The notes under the pieces were generated by a model. The model was not told the origin of the DNA, ran no database searches, and worked only from the letters and a program-made list of their open reading frames with translations. Of a stretch of 14,164 nt of DNA, positions 1 to 6,771 are shown in pieces. Source of the stretch: an uncultured Pseudomonadota bacterium (GTDB lineage Bacteria; Pseudomonadota; Alphaproteobacteria; RUG11792); assembly GCA_902773285.1 (NCBI GenBank), contig CACYDS010000021.1, forward strand, positions 1 through 14,164, read 5' to 3'. Each line of letters begins with the position of its first letter. Positions within the stretch are counted from its first letter, which is position 1. The position numbers and the translations under genes are program-made.

Positions 1-66
1 ACAAAACGCATCGGAGGCGATGTCGTTAATTTCGACGCAATAAAAGCACTAGTACTGAAAAAATAA
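1..66 (+). CDS. C-terminal end of an unidentified protein (partial)
   Basis: Frame 1 is open from the first base to a TAA at 64-66 and gives 21 residues ending in DAIKALVLKK. The start lies outside the window. The tail is too short to assign a family. The frame is supported only by its openness and by the hairpin that follows the stop within a few bases, as expected at a gene end. Confidence 0.5.
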   Translation, partial: TKRIGGDVVNFDAIKALVLKK

Positions 67-70
67 ATAA

Positions 71-87
71 GGGGAGTTTTTCTCCCC
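71..87 (+). terminator. Short hairpin, possible terminator of the partial upstream gene
   Basis: A perfect 6-bp stem (GGGGAG at 71-76, CTCCCC at 82-87) encloses a TTTTT loop, five bases after the upstream stop codon. Only GTTTCG follows, so the usual U-tract is weak. The position suggests a terminator, but the structure alone is marginal. Confidence 0.45.
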
Positions 88-143
88 GTTTCGCAGGTAA
101 AATAGGCTACAATAAATAGGTGGGATTAATAAACAGGTAAAGT

Positions 144-908
144 ATGAAAAAACTTTTATTTATGAGTTTGGCAGTAATTAGCACAGCGTTTGCGGAGAAA
201 ACGCAAGACAACAATAATGCGAACTGTGTTGAGTTTTTAGCAGGAGTAAACTCCGGCGTTAGCACTAGTTGGTATGACATTCCTAAAGAGGGCGTAACCA
301 TAAATGGCACAATACCCCCACACGAAATAAAAATTTGGAATGCCACAAAAGTACGCAAGTCAAAATATTTTATGCCATTTATTGAAGCAGAACTATCAGG
401 TCAATACCTGATAAAGAGATGTATTGTCGGTGCCAGTATCGCTGGAGGAATGTGTATCGGTGGAAAGTACACCCAATCCGGCTATAAAGATTTCTGGTAC
501 AACTATGCGGGAGTTCAAGCTTTGGTAGATAACAATTTGTCCAAAAGGGAAATACAAATAGCAAAGCAGAAATATCACTGGTTTATAGCTCCATACGTAG
601 GATACAGAATGGATAACAATAATGACATATATCTTACTGGAGGTCTAAAAATGGTGGCAACAAAGTATTTTGGCTCGAAAACCAAGTGTACCTGGCATCC
701 AGTTATAGGATTCGGTGCTAGATATTGGTTCAAAGACAACATATTCGTCAAAGTTGAGTATAACTACGTCTTACCAAAGAAGAAGCGATTGTCAGACACG
801 ATGCGCCTAATAGACGGAGGCAACAATTATTACGACCTAAAAGCAAAAGTAGCCGTAAAACACGGCGAAAGTGTTTTGAGACTTGGAGTTGGATATAAAT
901 TTCGCTGA
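144..908 (+). CDS. Outer-membrane beta-barrel protein (opacity/surface-antigen type)
   Basis: This 254-residue protein has a classical signal peptide: MKK, a hydrophobic stretch, then AFA at 15-17 as the likely signal peptidase I site before Glu18. The mature part alternates polar and hydrophobic residues in strand-like blocks, for example near 146-156, 161-174, 185-196, 199-210 and 242-253, many rich in Gly and aromatic residues. It ends in GVGYKFR, close to the C-terminal aromatic signature of BAM-assembled barrels but with an Arg after the Phe. Four cysteines (28, 93, 104, 182) could form disulfides. The size and pattern resemble small 8-strand surface antigens of alphaproteobacteria. Its exact family and function are not recognised. 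It appears monocistronic; a TACAAT at 108-113 is a possible -10 with no clear -35. Confidence 0.75.
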   Translation: MKKLLFMSLAVISTAFAEKTQDNNNANCVEFLAGVNSGVSTSWYDIPKEGVTINGTIPPHEIKIWNATKVRKSKYFMPFIEAELSGQYLIKRCIVGASIAGGMCIGGKYTQSGYKDFWYNYAGVQALVDNNLSKREIQIAKQKYHWFIAPYVGYRMDNNNDIYLTGGLKMVATKYFGSKTKCTWHPVIGFGARYWFKDNIFVKVEYNYVLPKKKRLSDTMRLIDGGNNYYDLKAKVAVKHGESVLRLGVGYKFR

Positions 909-966
909 TAAGGCAAAACATATTCGCTTGATCAAACGCCCCTAATAATTTTGCGCGTCTATATTG

Positions 967-1032
967 CCTGTCAAGGTTTTTTAAGCGTGCCATAGGCACA
1001 ATGTTGCCATTGGCACAGCGTACCTTGACAGG
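967..1032. repeat. Long imperfect hairpin in the intergenic region
   Basis: An 11-bp perfect outer arm (967-977 with 1022-1032, CCTGTCAAGGT against ACCTTGACAGG) encloses an inner hairpin. In the inner hairpin GTGCCA (987-992) pairs with TGGCAC (1011-1016), then after a 2x2 internal loop GGCA (995-998) pairs with TGCC (1005-1008). No T-run follows the right arm on either strand, so a simple terminator is unlikely. It may be a structured RNA, a palindromic repeat or a mobile-element remnant. Confidence 0.55.
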
Positions 1033-1035
1033 ACT

Positions 1036-1083
1036 GTGGGGCGCGATGTGGTAAAGTTATAAGCATACCGCATCGCGCCTCAC
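1036..1083. repeat. 18-bp inverted repeat just upstream of the phage-like gene
   Basis: Arms at 1036-1053 and 1066-1083 pair over 18 positions around a 12-base loop; the only two non-Watson-Crick positions are G-U in the RNA. The stem core GGCGCGATG/CATCGCGCC is far more GC-rich than the surroundings. It is followed by an A-run, not a T-run, so it does not look like a + strand terminator. It lies 38 bases before the start of the holin-like gene and could affect that gene's expression or mark an element boundary. Confidence 0.6.
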
Positions 1084-1121
1084 TCAAAAAAAATAAATAA
1101 TATAAAAAAGGAGAAATAAAT

Positions 1122-1655
1122 ATGTCTATATCTTTATTACAAACTGCGCTTTCATTAGCGCAATTTTCGCCCAAAATAGCCAAGTGGCTTTCGGGCACAA
1201 AAGCGGAATCCATTTCGCAGAAAATACTGGATATCGCAAAGGAGGTGACTCACAGCTACACCGAGCAGGAGGCTGTCGACAAAATCAAATCCGACAAACG
1301 GATGCATCAATTATTTGAGAAAGCACTGCTCGACTCTGAGAGAAAAATCGAATTAGCGGTAATCCGGGACAAAGAAAATGCCAGGACACGTGATATCGCA
1401 ATCATTAATTCAGGACGGCGCAATCGACGAGCCGATATTATGGTCATTTGCACCGCCCTCGGGCTTATAGCGTGCCTCGGCGTTATTTGCCTCTATAAGC
1501 ACGATTTACCAGGAGAAGCTGTCGGCATCATTTCTACTATTGCTGGCATTTTCGGATCATGCCTCAAAGATGCCTATAACTTCGAGTTCGGCTCATCGCG
1601 CGGTAGCAAGGAAAAAGACCAAACTGTCGCAAACGTACTGAATAAATTGAGCTAG
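1122..1655 (+). CDS. Phage holin-like two-helix membrane protein (orphan phage gene)
   Basis: The protein has 177 residues. An N-terminal soluble part (1-100), probably mostly helical, ends in a basic patch with GRRNRRAD at 98-105, followed by two predicted membrane helices at about 105-125 and 131-150 and a conserved-looking tail, FEFGSSRGSKEKD, at 153-165. The layout DARxRD-like segment, GxRNRRAD, PGEVVGIISTIAGIFG-like helix and FGSSRGSKEKD tail is one I recognise from small phage and prophage membrane proteins often labelled holin. Holins form the inner-membrane lesions that release endolysin. No endolysin, spanin or structural phage gene is adjacent, so it is an orphan or a domesticated gene. 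The start is supported by AAAGGAG ending 11 bases before the ATG. The gene reads as more GC-rich than its neighbours, which fits transfer. The role is inferred. Confidence 0.65.
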   Translation: MSISLLQTALSLAQFSPKIAKWLSGTKAESISQKILDIAKEVTHSYTEQEAVDKIKSDKRMHQLFEKALLDSERKIELAVIRDKENARTRDIAIINSGRRNRRADIMVICTALGLIACLGVICLYKHDLPGEAVGIISTIAGIFGSCLKDAYNFEFGSSRGSKEKDQTVANVLNKLS

Positions 1656-1862
1656 ACAATATAGGTGAAGCGCAAAAGATGATGCTTAGCATGCAGTTAG
1701 ATCGCAATATAGAATTTTGCAATTGTCAAAACGATCCGCAAAAGTTTTGGAGAGGCACCGACTCGATATACCGCAAATATTTAGTCATTTTTGGCATAAC
1801 TTTGACCATACGGCAGAACACGAGCTATAATAGCGACAAGGCGGTTGCTTTGCGTAAATATT
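1656..1862 (+). other. Intergenic region between phage-like gene and kdsA
   Basis: No convincing gene is seen here. A 70-codon open frame at 1679-1891 runs into kdsA, lacks a ribosome binding site and resembles no family I know. The only clear signal is the kdsA promoter at 1802-1831. There is no obvious terminator for the preceding gene. Confidence 0.5.
1802..1831 (+). promoter_or_regulatory. Near-consensus sigma70 promoter of the kdsA-pepP-pgk operon
   Basis: TTGACC (1802-1807) and a perfect TATAAT (1826-1831) are separated by 18 bases. Transcription would begin near 1837-1839, only about 7 bases before the upstream TTG candidate start and about 25 bases before the GTG at 1863. It therefore bears directly on which kdsA start is used. 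Confidence 0.7.
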
Positions 1863-2696
1863 GTGCAAGTCGTAAAAGTTTGCGATATTGAAATTTCAAA
1901 CATCTCTCAGTTTATTTTTATAGGTGGCCCATGTGCTATTGAATCACTGGAGCACTGTCTTTTCATGGCGCGTAGCATCAAAAATATTTGCGATAAATTG
2001 AGGATTAGTTATATATTCAAGTCCTCGTTTGACAAGGCTAATCGGAGTAGTTTTTCCGGAAAGAGAGGTGTTGGTATTGATCAAGGCCTGGAAGTTTTGT
2101 CTGAAATAAAAAAGCAAGTCGGTATCCCAGTTTTAACCGACGTACATTTGCCAGAACAATGTCAAAGAGTAGCTGAAGTTGCTGACGTTTTGCAAATACC
2201 TGCATTTTTATGTCGCCAAACTGATTTGCTCATGGCCGCAGCTAAAACTGGGAGAGCCATCAATGTCAAGAAAGGACAATTTGTATCTCCGAGCGATATG
2301 AAAAATGTCGTTGCTAAGCTCGAGCATTTTGATGCCCAAAATATAATGTTGTGCGAGAGAGGCGCATGTTTCGGTTATAACAATTTAGTCGTTGATATGC
2401 GGGGATTACCACTAATGGCAAAGACTGGATATCCAGTGATATTTGACGCGACGCACTCTGTCCAGCTGCCATCAGCGAATGGTGAATGCTCTGGAGGAGA
2501 ACGTCAGTTTGCTTCGTTTCTAGCTCGTGCAGCTATTGCCGTTGGTGTAGCTGGAATTTTTATGGAAGTCCATGATAATCCGGAAATAGCGCCGTGCGAT
2601 GGAGCCAATATGGTATATCTGCGTGATTTAGAACAAATTTTAACTGAACTTGTAGCACTGGATAAAATATCAAAACAATATGTAAGGAGAATTTAA
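1863..2696 (+). CDS. kdsA: 3-deoxy-D-manno-octulosonate 8-phosphate synthase, metal-dependent type
   Basis: KdsA condenses phosphoenolpyruvate with arabinose 5-phosphate to give Kdo 8-phosphate, the precursor of the Kdo that links lipid A to the LPS core. Family motifs are present: GGPCAIES, SFDKANRSS, PAFLCRQTDL, INVKKGQF, ERGACFGYNNLVVDMR and FDATHSVQ. Numbered from the GTG at 1863, Cys24, His198, Glu235 and Asp246 match the metal ligands of the metal-dependent class (Cys11, His185, Glu222, Asp233 in the Aquifex enzyme) with identical spacings of 174, 37 and 11, so this copy should need a divalent metal. The start is uncertain: TTG at 1845 adds six residues and has AAGG three bases upstream, whereas GTG at 1863 fits the usual N-terminus and the promoter position better. 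The stop overlaps the next ATG by one base, implying coupled translation. Confidence 0.92.
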   Translation: MQVVKVCDIEISNISQFIFIGGPCAIESLEHCLFMARSIKNICDKLRISYIFKSSFDKANRSSFSGKRGVGIDQGLEVLSEIKKQVGIPVLTDVHLPEQCQRVAEVADVLQIPAFLCRQTDLLMAAAKTGRAINVKKGQFVSPSDMKNVVAKLEHFDAQNIMLCERGACFGYNNLVVDMRGLPLMAKTGYPVIFDATHSVQLPSANGECSGGERQFASFLARAAIAVGVAGIFMEVHDNPEIAPCDGANMVYLRDLEQILTELVALDKISKQYVRRI

Positions 2697-4390
2697 TGAA
2701 CTTTAACGAAAATTTAAAGAAACTTAGAGATGAATTGGTTTTATGCAATGCAGATGCAATATTGGTTTCCATGAATAATTTCTTCGGAAATTTTGACTCT
2801 GAATGTTCCGGCATTGCAGAAATTTCTGGATTTACCGGCTCAAATGGAAAGGCAGTAGTTTCTAAGGGGAGAGCCATTTTATCCGTAGATGGAAGGTATA
2901 CAAAACAAGCTATCAAGCAAACAGACAGCACAATTTGGGAAATAAAAACATATCCAGAATTCGATACCAAAACCTTGGTATGCGAAATTCTGAGTCCAAA
3001 GCAAATATTGGCTGTGGGAGCATTTTCTATAACTTATACGTCATATTTGTCTCTTCTTGAAGCTGCTCAAAAGTCCGGATTTAGTGTGAAAGTTTTAGAG
3101 AAATTTCCTTTATTCGAACCTGTGAAGTCTTCAAAATTCATATATTTGATAGACAATGACATAGAGACCAGGATAGCTCGCTTACAGGATACATTATCTG
3201 AAGGTGAAGTTGCTCTTTTAACTGATAGTGCGGTGATTGGCTGGACGTTTGGGGTTAGGTGCGAGCCAAATGCAGATAAGTGTGTGTTACCAAATTGTAT
3301 AGCAATAGTGCCACACAGTAACAAACCTATGCTGTTCAGTGACTTAGTGCTAAAAGACCAATGCAATGCGTTCGAGTTTTTTAACATCGCACAATTTGAA
3401 GACGTTATTAAACGTTTGCCAAAATCTGAATTTGTTTTAGATTATTCACGGACTAGTTTATATTTTCCAGAAGTATTGCGACGCAATGGCTTTTCCGTGC
3501 AATCGTCGAAGACAAATTACTGTATGTTTGAGGCAATTAAGAACAGAACTGAAATTAAAAATATGAAGATTGCTTGCGAAAAAGCGTCATTGGCATTTAT
3601 AAAAACTTTAGCATTCGCTGAAAATGCAGCATCGACAAGCGAAATTGAAGTAGCGAAATTTTTCGAAAATGAGCTGAAAAAATATGACGATTTTGTTTCT
3701 TTAAGCTTCAATTCGATTTCGGCATTTGATAGAAACACAGCAATTGTGCACTACAATCCGCTCACGCATGGTAATACAAAAATGGACACTGATGGTTTGT
3801 TTTTGTTTGATGCAGGAGTGCATTTTAACACTGCGACAACTGATATGACGCGCACAATACATCGTGGCTCGCCGGATTATATGGCAAAAAAAATTTACAC
3901 ATCTGTCCTGAAGTCTATCATACTGTTCTCGTCATTGAAGTTTCCAGATAGGTCCAAGGCTTATTTGATCGATGCAATTGCACGGGTTTTTATTTGGAAC
4001 GAAGGATATGATTATCACTTCGGAACGGGGCACGGCGTCGGGAGCTTTGCGAATGTTCATGAACATCCAATAATCTCATCAAATTCTGATGAAAAAATAA
4101 TGGAAAACATGGTCATGACGGTAGAACCTGGAATTTACAGCGATGATTTTGGTATTCGGCTTGAGAATATGCTTCTGACGAGAGCGGCCAATACGCCTGG
4201 ATTTATAGAGTTTGAAACGCTTAATTTTATACCGTTTAGTCGAAAGTTGATTGTTGTAGAAATGCTCAGCGATGTGGAGCGAAACTGGCTGAACGAGTAT
4301 CATAAAAAAATCTTCGACAAATTTGCCAATCGTTTGACCGAAGATGAGGTAACTTTGAATTGGCTCAAAGAGAATACGAAGGAATTATGA
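2696..4390 (+). CDS. pepP: Xaa-Pro aminopeptidase (M24B, long form)
   Basis: This 564-residue cytosolic metallopeptidase should remove an N-terminal residue that precedes proline. The first 300 or so residues form two creatinase-type N-terminal domains (for example AEISGFTGSNGKAVVS early on). The pita-bread catalytic domain follows, then a C-terminal extension from about 500. All five dinuclear-metal ligands are present: Asp372, Asp383, His446 (in GTGHGVG), Glu477 (in VEPGIY) and Glu490 (in IRLEN). Their spacing resembles the long three-domain aminopeptidase P found in many alphaproteobacteria and in eukaryotes more than the short E. coli PepP. The start has a good AAGGAGA six bases upstream and overlaps the kdsA stop by one base. 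The stop overlaps the pgk start in an ATGA, so the operon is translationally coupled on both sides. Confidence 0.9.
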   Translation: MNFNENLKKLRDELVLCNADAILVSMNNFFGNFDSECSGIAEISGFTGSNGKAVVSKGRAILSVDGRYTKQAIKQTDSTIWEIKTYPEFDTKTLVCEILSPKQILAVGAFSITYTSYLSLLEAAQKSGFSVKVLEKFPLFEPVKSSKFIYLIDNDIETRIARLQDTLSEGEVALLTDSAVIGWTFGVRCEPNADKCVLPNCIAIVPHSNKPMLFSDLVLKDQCNAFEFFNIAQFEDVIKRLPKSEFVLDYSRTSLYFPEVLRRNGFSVQSSKTNYCMFEAIKNRTEIKNMKIACEKASLAFIKTLAFAENAASTSEIEVAKFFENELKKYDDFVSLSFNSISAFDRNTAIVHYNPLTHGNTKMDTDGLFLFDAGVHFNTATTDMTRTIHRGSPDYMAKKIYTSVLKSIILFSSLKFPDRSKAYLIDAIARVFIWNEGYDYHFGTGHGVGSFANVHEHPIISSNSDEKIMENMVMTVEPGIYSDDFGIRLENMLLTRAANTPGFIEFETLNFIPFSRKLIVVEMLSDVERNWLNEYHKKIFDKFANRLTEDEVTLNWLKENTKEL

Positions 4391-5556
4391 ACATAAAGAA
4401 TTTTGAAAATTTTAAACAGTTTGTTGCTAAACATGGAAGCAAGCGTTGTATTATCAGGTGTGACTTGAATTTGCCATCTGATATCGAAGATTTATCGCGC
4501 GTATACGCAATCAAAGATACCATACTTTCTGTTGCAGATATGGGACTTCAAGTTGTCTTGATATCTCATTACAAGCGTCCGAAACCCGATGACATTAATA
4601 ATCCGAAATTTTCGTTAGCTCAAATCGTACCAAGCGTATCAAAAGTGCTTGGAAAAGATATAGCTTTTGAAAAGCGATCTGCGTTCGATATCGAACCAAG
4701 CGATGTTACCGCCCCTATAACATTAATGGAAAACCTGCGATTTTACGAAGGAGAAACAAAGAATGATGATGCATTTGCAGCACACCTGGCGAAGTTTGGC
4801 GATATCTATATAAATGATGCGTTTTCGGTGTCCCATCGTGCGCATGCTTCTGTTTGCGCGATAACCAAGCATTTGCCGTCGTTTGCTGGCTTGTCTATGA
4901 TGCGCGAAATCGATGGGCTAACTAAGGCCACGGAAGACATTAAACGTCCGTATACTGCAATTATAGGAGGCGCTAAGGTTTCAACGAAAATCGATGTGTT
5001 GAAGAAGCTGTCCTTAGATGCAGATTATCTTGTTGTAGCTGGAGCTATGGCAAATACGTTTCTAGCATCACAAGGTCACGATATGAAAAAGTCACTAATT
5101 GAACCAGAACAATTTGAAACAGCGCGCGAGATTATTGCCAATGCAAAGGCTGAGATTATCTTACCTAGCGACTTTTTGGTATCCCCAAATGTTGAGACAG
5201 ACGGGGTGCAGTGCAATTTAACCGATATCCCAGATGATTGCGGGTGTTTCGATATAGGGGCAAAATCAACAACACGCATTATAGAAATAATTGATAAATC
5301 GCATACATTGCTTTGGAATGGCACTCTTGGGCTATTTGAATGCGCTAACTTTCAATATTCTAGTAAAATTGTATCTAAACATGTTGCTGAGCGCACTCAT
5401 AGCTCCGGCCTTATATCGATAACAGGCGGAGGAGAAACCATAGCTTCGCTCGGAAATTATAAACCTGACATGACTTTTGTATCAACAGCAGGCGGCGCAT
5501 TTTTAGAGTACATCGCAGGGTACCAACTTCCAGGCGTGAATGTTTTATCAAATTAG
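4387..5556 (+). CDS. pgk: Phosphoglycerate kinase
   Basis: Pgk transfers the phosphate of 1,3-bisphosphoglycerate to ADP in glycolysis, and the reverse in gluconeogenesis. The 389-residue length is typical. Motifs run in the right order: RCDLNLP, SHYKRPKP (usually SHLGRPKG), ENLRFYEGETKND, NDAFSVSHRAHAS, IGGAKVSTKI, LLWNGTLGLFE, ITGGGETIASLG and the C-terminal STAGGAFLEYIAG. Several positions are divergent, such as Tyr-Lys in the SHLGRP motif, but catalytic and nucleotide-loop regions look intact. The start ATG at 4387 is chosen because it overlaps the pepP stop in ATGA, has AAGGA just upstream and gives the normal N-terminus; an open frame extends a further nine codons upstream inside pepP. 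A strong terminator follows. Why pgk sits with kdsA and pepP is not evident, though its substrates overlap with PEP metabolism. Confidence 0.93.
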   Translation: MNIKNFENFKQFVAKHGSKRCIIRCDLNLPSDIEDLSRVYAIKDTILSVADMGLQVVLISHYKRPKPDDINNPKFSLAQIVPSVSKVLGKDIAFEKRSAFDIEPSDVTAPITLMENLRFYEGETKNDDAFAAHLAKFGDIYINDAFSVSHRAHASVCAITKHLPSFAGLSMMREIDGLTKATEDIKRPYTAIIGGAKVSTKIDVLKKLSLDADYLVVAGAMANTFLASQGHDMKKSLIEPEQFETAREIIANAKAEIILPSDFLVSPNVETDGVQCNLTDIPDDCGCFDIGAKSTTRIIEIIDKSHTLLWNGTLGLFECANFQYSSKIVSKHVAERTHSSGLISITGGGETIASLGNYKPDMTFVSTAGGAFLEYIAGYQLPGVNVLSN

Positions 5557-5638
5557 CAGTAAAAAATTTGCCAAATATGACCACACAGAAGACCTGCCAC
5601 GTTGCCCTGTAGTCTATGAATTTTCGTTTCGGATAAAC

Positions 5639-5674
5639 GCCTATGTTGCCTCGCCTATAAAACATAGGCTTTTT
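5639..5674 (+). terminator. Rho-independent terminator of the kdsA-pepP-pgk operon
   Basis: A perfect 9-bp stem, GCCTATGTT (5639-5647) with AACATAGGC (5661-5669), has a 13-base loop and is directly followed by TTTTT at 5670-5674. It lies 83 bases after the pgk stop. It separates this operon from the following sensor/transport cluster. Confidence 0.85.
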
Positions 5675-5772
5675 CGACGTGTAACAAAGGAATTTTTATA
5701 ATTAACGAAAAATTAACATACGTGTCATAGACTATCTACTGGGAAGGATTACGAGTAGGAGACGGCATTGTT

Positions 5773-6771
5773 ATGGAGGCGCGGCTAGCGAAAGTTTTCG
5801 TAATAGCTGTATCGATAGTGGCTGTTACTGTCGGGATATATACCGTAGGTATACGAACGATTGGAATAAGCGCTAACGATGTCCGTAATAGTGTCTCTCC
5901 TTTTTGGCAACCCTGGAAAAACAGAGCGTCTAGGCAACCTGTTCCCCATAAAAAAACACACATTTCTCCTTCTGACTGCAAAAATATAGAATTCGTCTAT
6001 AAAAACTTCCCCATGAAAAGTGGCGCGAAATGCGGAAATTTAGCAGATATTTTGAAGCGTGGGGAAATGGTGATTTGCGCGCGGAAAGAACGTTATGTCG
6101 CATGTTGTCAGATGCAGACGAAAGATGGGTATATTGGGGAAGATGTGCGACTAGCGACCGAATTAGGAAATGCCCTTGGAGTAAAGATAATTTATAAAAT
6201 GGTTTATGACACATATGACGACGTCGTGGAGGCAATATATAACTGTGAAGGTGATGTCGGCATAGCAAACTTATCCTACACACCAACCAGAGCTAAAAAA
6301 GTTATGTTCTCTTCGCCATATGTCATTCTCAACAAAGCAATATTAATCAACAGACTTGCAATGGTAGGACAAAAAGCTAGGAACCTATCCGAAATCCTAA
6401 ATGTTCCTGCTGCGAAAATCGCCGCTTTGAAAAACACAAGCAATGAGAATTTTGCCAAGGAAATTTTTTCCGAAGCGCAAATATTAGGAGAAGCGGAATG
6501 GGAAACTGGGGCTATAAAAAAATTGCAACAAACGGAAGTAGTCGCAGTGGTTGATGACAATATGCTCATTGGCACCTTGATAATGGAACAACCAAATCTT
6601 TTGCTAAAATTTTTACCTGTAATTTTGAAAGAATCAAAAGACCCAATATCTGCAATAACAAATATAAAAGAATATTCATTAAATTTATTTATTAATAAAT
6701 TTTTAGAAAATAAATACAAGATTCTATCGATACCAGAGGTATTAGAAACATATAGGGATTATATAAAATGA
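5773..6771 (+). CDS. Membrane-anchored family-3 extracellular solute-binding protein
   Basis: The protein has 332 residues. An N-terminal hydrophobic helix (about 5-32) carries no lipobox and no clear cleavage site, so it probably stays anchored with the rest in the periplasm. After a linker (about 33-95), a family-3 solute-binding fold follows: DGYIGEDVRLATELGNALGV near 118-137, a GDVGIANLSYTPTRAKKV segment with Arg173 at the position that binds the substrate carboxylate in amino-acid binding proteins, then FSSPY. Six cysteines (69, 87, 102, 111, 112, 158) are unusual. A pentapeptide, T-V/I-G-I-x, repeats three times at 19-33. AGGAG lies 12 bases before the ATG. No ABC permease or ATPase is nearby; instead the stop overlaps the start of a sensor cyclase (ATGA), suggesting that it delivers a ligand signal. 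The ligand cannot be read from sequence. Confidence 0.72.
   Translation: MEARLAKVFVIAVSIVAVTVGIYTVGIRTIGISANDVRNSVSPFWQPWKNRASRQPVPHKKTHISPSDCKNIEFVYKNFPMKSGAKCGNLADILKRGEMVICARKERYVACCQMQTKDGYIGEDVRLATELGNALGVKIIYKMVYDTYDDVVEAIYNCEGDVGIANLSYTPTRAKKVMFSSPYVILNKAILINRLAMVGQKARNLSEILNVPAAKIAALKNTSNENFAKEIFSEAQILGEAEWETGAIKKLQQTEVVAVVDDNMLIGTLIMEQPNLLLKFLPVILKESKDPISAITNIKEYSLNLFINKFLENKYKILSIPEVLETYRDYIK
5827..5871 (+). repeat. Triplicated 15-base unit within the binding-protein anchor
   Basis: Three consecutive degenerate 15-base units encode TVGIY, TVGIR and TIGIS (residues 19-33), at the end of the membrane anchor. The nucleotide copies are diverged, so this is an old duplication or a compositional coincidence, not a recent expansion. 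Confidence 0.5.

Noticed and set aside
1025..1030. TTGACA as a -35 box for the phage-like gene
   Set aside because: No acceptable -10 hexamer lies 16-18 bases downstream, and the bases are part of the hairpin arm.
909..1121. tRNA or known riboswitch in the hairpin region
   Set aside because: No cloverleaf, anticodon arm or known riboswitch consensus could be recognised.
1679..1891. 70-codon + strand open frame before kdsA
   Set aside because: It has no ribosome binding site, overlaps the kdsA promoter and start, and its translation resembles no known protein.
4360..4386. Nine-codon upstream extension of pgk
   Set aside because: It lies within pepP without a ribosome site; the ATG at 4387 has AAGGA, the ATGA overlap and the family N-terminus.
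6276..6719. 147-codon minus-strand open frame
   Set aside because: It is antisense to the solute-binding protein gene, which has clear family motifs and coupled neighbours.
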